A stretch of 64,000 nucleotides of DNA, taken from NCBI RefSeq assembly GCF_035994945.1, contig NZ_CP108677.1, forward strand, positions 2,356,001-2,420,000. The letters are read 5' to 3'. The stretch is from Streptomyces sp. NBC_01216. Lineage in GTDB: Bacteria > Actinomycetota > Actinomycetes > Streptomycetales > Streptomycetaceae. The position numbers and the translations under genes are program-made. Shown one piece after another: positions 16,401 to 24,156 of the stretch (positions are counted from its first letter, which is position 1; each line of letters begins with the position of its first letter). Under the pieces are notes generated by a model that made no database searches, was not told the DNA's origin, and worked only from the letters and a program-made list of their open reading frames with translations.

Positions 16401-19400
16401 CTATCCGGCGCCCGGTGCGGGTCTGTCCGGGGCCGGTGCGCTCGCGGGCGCGTGGCCGGGCGCCGCGCCCAGCAGGATCTCCTCGAGTCCGGCGCGGCCG
16501 GGCAGGCCGGCGGGGCGGACCACGTCACCGGTCCGCACGTAGACGAAGCAGGCCGCGACGTCCTCCGCGGCGAGGCCGTGCCGCTCGGCCCAGGCGAGAC
16601 GGTAGAGGGCGAGCTGGAGGGGGTCGGCGGTGCGCAGGTGGCTGGTCTTCCAGTCGACGATCTCGAACGCCCCGGTCTCCGCGTCCCGGTAGACGGCGTC
16701 GATCCGGCCGCGGACCACGCGTCCGGCCAGGGTGAGGTGCACGGGGACCTCGACGCGGTACGGGGTGCGGTGGGCGTACGGGGTGAGGGCGAAGGCGTCC
16801 TTGAGCGCGTCCAGGTCGCGTTCGTCGGCGATCTCGGGTTCGCCGGCGAAGTCCTCACCGCCGGGGAGTTCGTCGGGCCCGAGCAGGGGGAGCGGGAGTT
16901 CCTCAAAGCGGGACTCGACCCAGGCGTGGAAGCGGGTGCCGCGCCGCGCGGCGGGCTGCGGCGGGCGGGGCATCGGGCGGGCCAGGTCCCGGGCGAAGCC
17001 GTCGGGGTCAGCGGCGAGCCGGAGCACCTGGGAGGCGGAGAGGTACGCGGGCAGGACGACGTCACGGGTGGTGGCGCGGGCGCGGCGGAGTTCGGTGGTG
17101 AGGGAGGTGAGGTCACGGTCCCAGGAGGCGAGGGTCCGGGCCTCCTCGGGGGTGAGCTCCGGAGCGTGGTCGCGGGCCTCCTCGAGGGTCGCGCCGTGCG
17201 CGGGGCGCTCGGGGTCCCGGGGGGTGGGGACACGGCCGCCCGGCCGGTCCTGGGGGCCGGGGGCGGCCGGCGCGGACTCGTGCGCCGGTCCGCGGCGGGG
17301 AGCCTCGGCGGTCGGCGGACCGGACGCGCCGTCCTGCCACGGTTCGTCGGACCACGGCTCCTCGTCCGGCCAGGGCTCGTCCTCCGGCCAGGGCGGTTCC
17401 TCCTCGGGCCACGGCGCCTCGGCGGCGACGTCCGCGGCGACTTCGTCCGGCGCTCCGGCGGGGAAGGGGCCGGGCCCGTCGGTGTCCGGGGCGTCCCCGG
17501 TGGACCCGCCGGCGCGCAGGGCCGCCCTGACCTGTTCCGCCGCCCTGCGGCGACGGCCGAGACCGACCGGGTCCAATGGGAGCGGCCAGGACTCGTCCGG
17601 ACGGCGCTCGCTGAGCGAGGGGTTCTCGGCGTCCTTCTCCGGTTCGGCGGCCCACGCCTCGATCTCGCCGAAGCCCGCGGCGCAGTGGTCGTGGAGTCGC
17701 AGGAGGAACGCGGACGGCCCCCGGGGCTTCTTCTGCGCGGGGCCCCACCAGTGGGCGGAGCCGAGCAGCAGGGAGCGGGGCCGGGTGAAGGTCACGTAGC
17801 CGAGACGGAGCTCCTCGGTGTGCTGGTGCTCCCGCATGGCGTCCTTGAACGACGTGAGGGACCTGGCGTCCCAGCCGTCGATCGCCGGGAGGGTGGCGGC
17901 GTCGCCGCGCAGGGCGTGCGGCAACACCTGGGGCTGTGACGTCCACGCCTCGCGGGCGCGGGTGCTGGGGAACTGGGAGGTGACGAGACCGGGCACCGCG
18001 ACCACGTCCCACTCCAGCCCCTTGGACTTGTGGGCGGTGAGGACCTTGACGGTGTTCTCGCCGCCCGGCAGGGCGTTGTCGAGGCCCTTCTCGTACTGGG
18101 CGGCGGTGCGCAGGAAGCCGAGGAAGGCCAGCAGGGTCGCCTCGCCGTCCAGGGAGGCGAAGCCGGCCGCGATGTCCAGGAAGTGGGAGAGCGTCTCACG
18201 GCGGCGGGCGGCCAGGGCGTGCGGCGAGGCGGACAGCTCGACCTCCAGGCCGGTGGCGGCCAGTACCCGGTGCAGCACGTCCATCAGAGGGTCCGCGAGG
18301 GAGGAACGCAGGGACCGCAGCTCGGTGGCGAGGCGCGCGAAGCGGACCCGGGCGGCGGCGGAGAACGGCAGCCCGTCGTCCTCTCCGCCGGACTCCAGGA
18401 AGGTGTCGAGCGCGTCTGCGAGCGAGACGACCTCGGCCGGGTCGACGCCCTCGACCGCCGCCGCGAGCCGTTCGTCGGCGTCGCCGCCGTCGGCGTCCCC
18501 CCCGCGGTGCACCAGGAGCCGGGCGCGGCGCCCGAGGAGGGCCAGGTCGCGGGGGCCGATGCGCCAGCGGGGGCCGGTGAGGAGGCGGACGAGCGAGGCG
18601 TTGGCGCCCGGGTCCTGGAGGACTTCGCAGACGGCCACGAGGTCGGCGATCTCCGGCAGGTGCAGCAGCCCGGACAGGCCGACGACCTCCACAGGCACGT
18701 CCCGCGCGACGAGCGCGGCCTGGATGGCGGGGAAGTCGGTGGCCGTACGGCACAGGACGGCGATCTCGCCCGGTTCCCTGCCGGTGCGGACGAGGTGGGC
18801 CAGGGAGTCCGCGAGCCAGTCGATCTCCTCGGCATGGGTGGGGAGCAGGGCGATCCGGACCGCGCCGTCCCGTTCCGCGCCGGGTGCCGGACGCAGCGCC
18901 TCCACGCCCTCGTGCATGGCGCGCAGGGGTGCGGCGAGTCCGTTGGCGAGGTCGAGCAGGCGACCGCCGCTGCGCCGGTTCTCGGAGAGTGCGAAGCGGG
19001 TGGCGGGGCGGCCGTCCCGGAAGGGGAAGTGGGCCGGGAAGTCGTCGAGGTTGGCGACGGAGGCACCGCGCCAGCCGTAGATCGCCTGGCAGGGGTCGCC
19101 GACGGCGGTCACGGCGTGCCCCGTGCCCTGGCCGAAGAGACCGGAGAGCAGCAGTCGCTGGGCGACGGAGGTGTCCTGGTACTCGTCGAGGAGGACGACC
19201 CGGAACTCGTCCCGCAGGAGGGCGCCGACTTCGGGCCGGGTGGTGGCGAGCTCGGCGGAGAGGGCGATCTGGTCGCCGAAGTCGAGGAGGTCGCGGGAGC
19301 GCTTGGCCGCGCGGTAGCGGACCACGAGGTCGAGCAGTTCGCGGCGGGCCGCGACGGTGTCGGGGACCTTGCGCAGGTCGGCGTTGGTGAGCTTGGCGCC

Positions 19401-19997
19401 GGCCAGCGTGGCGAGGAGGCCGCTGTCGTACGCCGCCAGCTCGGCGGGGCGCACGAGGTGCTCGGCGAGCTCGGCGTCGAGGGCGAGCAGGTCGCCGACC
19501 AGGTTCGGGAAGGACCGGGTCAGCGCGGGGTACGGGCCGGGCGCCTCGCGCAGGACGCGGGCGGCCAGCTGGTAGCGGGTGGCGTCGGCGAGCAGGCGGG
19601 AGGTCGGCTCCAGCCCGATGCGCAGGCCGTGGTCGGTGAGCAGCTGTCCGGCGAAGGCGTGGTAGGTGGAGATGCGCGGCTCGCCCGGCGGGTCGTCGGG
19701 GCCGGTCGTGTCCGGGTCGGTGACCCCGGCCCGGACGAGCGCGGTGCGGACCCGTTCGGCGAGTTCGCCGGCGGCCTTGTTGGTGAAGGTCAGCCCGAGG
19801 ACCTGATCGGGAGCGACCTGGCCCGTGCCGACCAGCCACACCACCCGGGCGGCCATCACCGTCGTCTTGCCGGAGCCGGCTCCGGCCACGATGACCTGCG
19901 GGGTGGGCGGCGCGATGATGCAGGCCGTCTGCTCCGGGGTGAACGGGATGCCGAGGAGCTCCTTGAGCTGCTCGGGGTCGGTGAGGTGGGAGGTCAC
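16401..19997 (-). CDS. adnB: AdnB-type UvrD/RecB helicase-nuclease subunit
   Basis: A 1198-residue subunit of the actinobacterial end-resecting AdnAB motor-nuclease. The N-terminal UvrD-type motor has Walker A AGAGSGKT (39-46), TFTNKAAGEL, LLDEYQDTSVAQ, GDPCQAIYGWRGA, LTAHKSKGLEWDVV and TFTRPRSLLL. A C-terminal RecB-family nuclease domain has GRIDAVYRD and EIVDWKTSHL (about 1100-1122). Between them lies a long disordered linker with an unusual Trp-Pro-acidic run at about 860-890. AdnAB processes DNA double-strand breaks before RecA loading. The GTG at 19997 gives the family N-terminus (LTDPEQLKELLGIPFT); its ribosome binding site is weak. The gene is 115 bp downstream of adnA. Confidence 0.92.
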   Translation of the reverse strand: MTSHLTDPEQLKELLGIPFTPEQTACIIAPPTPQVIVAGAGSGKTTVMAARVVWLVGTGQVAPDQVLGLTFTNKAAGELAERVRTALVRAGVTDPDTTGPDDPPGEPRISTYHAFAGQLLTDHGLRIGLEPTSRLLADATRYQLAARVLREAPGPYPALTRSFPNLVGDLLALDAELAEHLVRPAELAAYDSGLLATLAGAKLTNADLRKVPDTVAARRELLDLVVRYRAAKRSRDLLDFGDQIALSAELATTRPEVGALLRDEFRVVLLDEYQDTSVAQRLLLSGLFGQGTGHAVTAVGDPCQAIYGWRGASVANLDDFPAHFPFRDGRPATRFALSENRRSGGRLLDLANGLAAPLRAMHEGVEALRPAPGAERDGAVRIALLPTHAEEIDWLADSLAHLVRTGREPGEIAVLCRTATDFPAIQAALVARDVPVEVVGLSGLLHLPEIADLVAVCEVLQDPGANASLVRLLTGPRWRIGPRDLALLGRRARLLVHRGGDADGGDADERLAAAVEGVDPAEVVSLADALDTFLESGGEDDGLPFSAAARVRFARLATELRSLRSSLADPLMDVLHRVLAATGLEVELSASPHALAARRRETLSHFLDIAAGFASLDGEATLLAFLGFLRTAAQYEKGLDNALPGGENTVKVLTAHKSKGLEWDVVAVPGLVTSQFPSTRAREAWTSQPQVLPHALRGDAATLPAIDGWDARSLTSFKDAMREHQHTEELRLGYVTFTRPRSLLLGSAHWWGPAQKKPRGPSAFLLRLHDHCAAGFGEIEAWAAEPEKDAENPSLSERRPDESWPLPLDPVGLGRRRRAAEQVRAALRAGGSTGDAPDTDGPGPFPAGAPDEVAADVAAEAPWPEEEPPWPEDEPWPDEEPWSDEPWQDGASGPPTAEAPRRGPAHESAPAAPGPQDRPGGRVPTPRDPERPAHGATLEEARDHAPELTPEEARTLASWDRDLTSLTTELRRARATTRDVVLPAYLSASQVLRLAADPDGFARDLARPMPRPPQPAARRGTRFHAWVESRFEELPLPLLGPDELPGGEDFAGEPEIADERDLDALKDAFALTPYAHRTPYRVEVPVHLTLAGRVVRGRIDAVYRDAETGAFEIVDWKTSHLRTADPLQLALYRLAWAERHGLAAEDVAACFVYVRTGDVVRPAGLPGRAGLEEILLGAAPGHAPASAPAPDRPAPGAG

Positions 19998-20112
19998 CCC
20001 AGAGAGGCTAACGGTGACGGCCGACAGCTCCGTCCGCGGTGCGCGGTGTCGGGGCGGGCGGGGCCGCCGGGGCACCCTCCCCGGGGAGGGCAGGTACGGC
20101 GGGGCCCCGCCG

Positions 20113-23100
20113 TCACTCCACGATGTGCCGGCCCTCCGGCTGGGCTCCGCAGGAGGCCCGGAAAGTGCACCGGGCGCAGTGCTGGCCGGTGCTGGGAGTG
20201 AAGCGTTCGTCGAGGACCCGGCCCGCCGCCGTGGCCAGCAGGTCGCCGACCCACTCTCCCGCGAGCGGCTCCTGCGCCTGGACCTTCGGGTACGCGTCCC
20301 CGCCCTCGCGGACCGCGGCGGGGCGGCGCAGCTGGACGAGTTCGGCGCCGCCTGGTTCGGGGCGGTGTCCGTCGAAGACCTCGTCGAGCGCTCCCTCGCG
20401 CACGGCGAGCTGGTAGACGGCGAGCTGCGGGTGGTGGGCGACCTCGTCGCGGGTCGGGGCGTTCTTGCCGGTCTTGAAGTCGACGACGTAGGCGCGGCCG
20501 TGCTCGTCGGCCTCGACACGGTCCATGGACCCGCGGACGCGAACCTCGTACCCGCCGGCTTCGAGGGTCACGTCGAAGTCGTGCTCGGTGGCCTTCGGGG
20601 TCCGGCCGCCGCGGTCCGTGACGTGCCAGTGGAGGAAGCGTTCCAGCGCGACGCGCGCGTGTTCCTTCTCCTGGGCGGACTTCCACGGGGCGTCGAAGGC
20701 GAGGGCGTCCCAGACGGAGTCCAGGCGGGCCATGAGCACGTCGAGGTCGGCCGGGGTACGGCCGGAGGCGACCTCGTCCGCGAGCACGTGGACGACGTTA
20801 CCGAAGCCCTGGGCGGCGGTGGCGGGGGTGTCGGCCTTGACCTCGCGGCCCAGGAACCACTGGAGGGCGCAGGTGTTGGCCAGTTGGTCGAGGGCGGAGC
20901 CGGAGAGCGCGACGGGGTGGTCCCGGTCGCGGAGGGGAACGGCGCTGCGGGTGGGCTCGTACAGACCCCACCAGCGGTCCGGGTGGGCGGCGGGGACGAG
21001 CGGCTGTCCCTCGTCGTCGGTGAGCGCGGCGAGCCGGGCGAGGCGCTGGGCGGCTGCCTCGCGGAGCGCCTCGGACGCCTCGGGGTCGACGGTGGTGGCG
21101 CGCAGTTCGGCGACGAGCGCGGCGACGGCGAGGGGGCGGCGGGGGCGGCCGGTGACGTCCTCGGGCGCCGGGCCGAGTTCGGCGAGGAAACGGGAGGGCT
21201 GGTCGCCGTCGTCGGCGGGGGCCTTGACGGCGGTGACGACGAGGCGGTCGCGGGCCCGGGTGGCGGCGACGTAGAAGAGGCGGCGTTCCTCGGTGAGGAG
21301 GGCGCCGGGGGTGAGCGGTTCGGCGAGTCCGTCGCGGCCGATGCGGTCCGCCTCGAGGAGGGAGCCCCGGCGGCGGAGGTCGGGCCACAGGCCCTCCTGG
21401 ACGCCGCAGAGCACGACCAGGCTCCATTCGAGGCCCTTGGACCGGTGGGCGGTCATGAGGCGGACGGCGTCGGGGGCGGCCTGACGCTTGGAGAGGGTGT
21501 CGGCGGCGATGTCCTGCGCGTCGAGCTCTTCGAGGAAGTTGCGGACACCCCGGCCGCCGACTCGGTCCTCGGCGCGCGCGGCGCTCTCGAAGAGGGCGCA
21601 GAGCGCGTCGAGGTCGCGGTCGGCGTTGCGGCCGGCGGCGCCCCCGCGCAGGGCGGCGCGTTCCAGGCGGCCGGGCCAGGGGGTGCCGTTCCACAGCAGC
21701 CAGAGGGCCTCCTCGGCCGTTCCGCCGGCGGCGAGGCGGGCCCGGGTCTGCCGGAGCAGCTCACCGAGCCGCCGGGCGCCGCGGGCGTACGACCGGTCGT
21801 GCGCGACGAGCCGTTCGGGTTCGGCCAGGGCCCGGGTGAGCAGGACGTCCGAGGGGGGCGGCACCTTGTTCCCGCCGGCTCGTTCCTCGTCCCGCAGGGC
21901 CCGGCCGAGCCGTCGCAGGTCGGCGGGGTCCATGCCGGCGAGAGGCGAGGCGAGCAGCGCGAGGGCGGTCCCGGTGTCGAGCCAGGCCGGCTCCGGCGCG
22001 TCGACGGTCCGCGAGGCGTCCGGCGGTCGGGGCGTCCGCGCCGGTCGGGACCGCTCCGGCGCGCCGGGGTCGCCGGGCCCGATCGTGGGTGCGGTGTCCG
22101 CGCCGTCGTCCGGTGCGGCGGGCGCGGGCGGCTCGTCCTCCGTCGTCTCGCCGGTCTGGGTCGCGGCCGCCCGCAGCGCCAGCAGGAGGGGGGCCACCGC
22201 AGGTTCGTGGCGCAGCGGAGTGTCGGCGGTGTCCGTCTCGAGCGGGACGCCGGCGGAGGTGAGCGCACGGCGCAGGACCGGTATCGGTGTGCCGGAGCGG
22301 ACCAGGACGGCCATGGCGTGCCAGGGGACGCCGTCCTCCAGGTGGGCGCGGCGCAGGAGGTCGGCGATGTTGTCGAGTTCCGTGGAGGCCGTCGGGTAGG
22401 TGTACGTCTCCACCCGGCCGCCGCCGCGGACCGCCGCGAGCTCGCGGTGGGCGCGCACCTTGTCGGCCGGCAGCCGGTTCAGCGGCATCCGCTGGGTGAG
22501 GCGCCGAGTGGCTTCCAGGAGGCGGGCGCCGGAACGGCGGGAGGCCGTCAGGACCCGGACGTCGGCCGGCCCGCCGTCGGCCTGCCGGAACGCGTCGGGG
22601 AAGTCGAGGATGCCGTTGACGTCGGCACCGCGGAACGCGTAGATCGACTGGTCGGGGTCGCCGAACGCGACCAGGGCGCGGCCCCCGCCCGCCAGCGCCT
22701 TCAGCAGTCGGACCTGCGCGGGGTCGGTGTCCTGGTACTCGTCCACGAAGACCGCGTCGTACGCGGGGAGGGTCACGCTCTCGGCGAGCAGCACCGCGCG
22801 GTGTACGAGCTCGGTGTAGTCGAGGACGCCCTGGAGATCGAGGACGTCCAGGTACTCGGCGAGGAACCCGGCCGCGGCCTTCCAGTCCGGGCGGCCGACC
22901 CGCTGGGCGAAGTCGGCGAGTGCCCGGGGTCCCAGGCCGAGCTCCCGGGAGCGGGCCAGCACGGCGCGGACCTCGTCGGCGAAGCCACGCGTGGTGAGAC
23001 AGGCGCGCAGTTCGTCGGGCCAGCGGACCGAGCCGAGTCCGGACCGCTCCAGGTCGATCTGGCCGGCGAGCAGCTCGCGTACGGCCAGGTCCTGCTCGGG

Positions 23101-23508
23101 TCCGGACAGCAGCCGCAGGGGCTCGGCGAAGAGTTCCGCGTCCTGGTGGGCGCGGATCAGGGCGTAGCAGTAGGAGTGGAAGGTCGTCGCCTGGGGCGGG
23201 CGCACCCCGCCGAGGCGCGTCGCCATCCGGTCGCGCAGTTCCACCGCGGCCTTGCGGCTGAAGGTCAGCACGAGGAGCCGCTCGGGGTCGGCGCCCTTCT
23301 CGATCCGGGCCGCGACCGCCTCGACGAGGGTCGTCGTCTTCCCGGTGCCCGGTCCGGCCAGTACGAGCAGCGGTCCGCCGGTGTGCTCAACCACCTCCCG
23401 CTGTGCTGCGTCCAGCACAGGGGGATCCACCGGAACCGGCGCGGTACGCACCAGTCGGTACGCGCCGGTGGTCCGTCGCGCCGTTCTGGTGGTGGAGGAG
23501 GTACTCAC
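20113..23508 (-). CDS. adnA: AdnA-type UvrD/RecB helicase-nuclease subunit
   Basis: A 1131-residue partner of AdnB. The motor domain shows AGPGTGKTTT (51-60), TFSRKAAVEL, FVDEYQDTDPAQ, GDPDQSIYAFRGA, MTAHRSKGLEWSLV and FYVAATRARDRL. The RecB-like nuclease has RGSMDRVE and VVDFKTGK. Four cysteines frame the nuclease, Cys880 and then CARCTFRASC (1111, 1114, 1120), the arrangement of a 4Fe-4S cluster as in AddB/Cas4-type nucleases. A Pro/Ala-rich disordered insert is near 460-520. The GTG at 23508 is the likely start, without a strong ribosome binding site. It is first of the adnA-adnB pair. Confidence 0.93.
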   Translation of the reverse strand: MSTSSTTRTARRTTGAYRLVRTAPVPVDPPVLDAAQREVVEHTGGPLLVLAGPGTGKTTTLVEAVAARIEKGADPERLLVLTFSRKAAVELRDRMATRLGGVRPPQATTFHSYCYALIRAHQDAELFAEPLRLLSGPEQDLAVRELLAGQIDLERSGLGSVRWPDELRACLTTRGFADEVRAVLARSRELGLGPRALADFAQRVGRPDWKAAAGFLAEYLDVLDLQGVLDYTELVHRAVLLAESVTLPAYDAVFVDEYQDTDPAQVRLLKALAGGGRALVAFGDPDQSIYAFRGADVNGILDFPDAFRQADGGPADVRVLTASRRSGARLLEATRRLTQRMPLNRLPADKVRAHRELAAVRGGGRVETYTYPTASTELDNIADLLRRAHLEDGVPWHAMAVLVRSGTPIPVLRRALTSAGVPLETDTADTPLRHEPAVAPLLLALRAAATQTGETTEDEPPAPAAPDDGADTAPTIGPGDPGAPERSRPARTPRPPDASRTVDAPEPAWLDTGTALALLASPLAGMDPADLRRLGRALRDEERAGGNKVPPPSDVLLTRALAEPERLVAHDRSYARGARRLGELLRQTRARLAAGGTAEEALWLLWNGTPWPGRLERAALRGGAAGRNADRDLDALCALFESAARAEDRVGGRGVRNFLEELDAQDIAADTLSKRQAAPDAVRLMTAHRSKGLEWSLVVLCGVQEGLWPDLRRRGSLLEADRIGRDGLAEPLTPGALLTEERRLFYVAATRARDRLVVTAVKAPADDGDQPSRFLAELGPAPEDVTGRPRRPLAVAALVAELRATTVDPEASEALREAAAQRLARLAALTDDEGQPLVPAAHPDRWWGLYEPTRSAVPLRDRDHPVALSGSALDQLANTCALQWFLGREVKADTPATAAQGFGNVVHVLADEVASGRTPADLDVLMARLDSVWDALAFDAPWKSAQEKEHARVALERFLHWHVTDRGGRTPKATEHDFDVTLEAGGYEVRVRGSMDRVEADEHGRAYVVDFKTGKNAPTRDEVAHHPQLAVYQLAVREGALDEVFDGHRPEPGGAELVQLRRPAAVREGGDAYPKVQAQEPLAGEWVGDLLATAAGRVLDERFTPSTGQHCARCTFRASCGAQPEGRHIVE

Positions 23509-23661
23509 GTGGATCGCCGGTCCTGGTGGAGGGTGTGCTGGTGCGGGGGCCGGGGCGCGCCGCTCCGGACGGACGTCGACGTTACGGGAAGCGGGCGGTG
23601 CCCGGGACGTACTCCGTACGGTCGTCGTGCCGCTCCCCCGGTCCTGCCATGGCCGAAGCTG

Positions 23662-24000
23662 TCAGGTGTGAGTTCCGCCATCCCACCGTGCCCTGCGCAT
23701 GTCGATCCTCGGCACGTGCCCCTGGGCGGTGCGTCCCGCCTCGCGCAGCGGGGTGCCCTCGTCGCGGTAGTGACCGAGGGCACGCGGTTCGTGTCCCGGC
23801 AGCGGACAGCCGTCGGCACGCACCACACGCCACCACGGCACGGCACCGCCGTACAGGGCCATCACCCGGCCGACCTGACGCGGCCCGCCCTCGCCCAGCC
23901 ATTCGGCCACGTCCCCGTAGGTCATCACGTGGCCTGGGGGAATCAGCTCGGCGACCTCCAGCACCCGCTCCGCGTACGCGGGAAGCTCCTCCACGCTCAT
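23662..24000 (-). CDS. alkyltransferase-like (ATL) MGMT-family protein
   Basis: A small protein (112 residues from the ATG at 24000, or 115 from the ATG at 24009) with the DNA-binding fold of O6-alkylguanine-DNA alkyltransferases: VMTYGDVAEWLG, then the recognition helix region PRQVGRVMAL. At the active-site position, where alkyltransferases have PCHR, it reads PWWRVV, so the acceptor Cys is Trp. Such ATL proteins bind O6-alkylguanine lesions without repairing them and hand them to nucleotide excision repair. It lies 153 bp upstream of adnA on the same strand, in a repair-rich neighbourhood. The second ATG has better Shine-Dalgarno spacing. Confidence 0.88.
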   Translation of the reverse strand: MSVEELPAYAERVLEVAELIPPGHVMTYGDVAEWLGEGGPRQVGRVMALYGGAVPWWRVVRADGCPLPGHEPRALGHYRDEGTPLREAGRTAQGHVPRIDMRRARWDGGTHT

Positions 24001-24156
24001 CCGGCCCATCCTGCCTCACCCCACCGACAACCCTCTGATGCCTCCGCGAGGCGCCGCTTCGTGCCACCATCGTGCGGGCGGTGACTGGTGATACGAGATC
24101 AAGAGCGACAAGAACATCACGACGGACGAGACAGACTAGACGGACGAGCGGTACCA

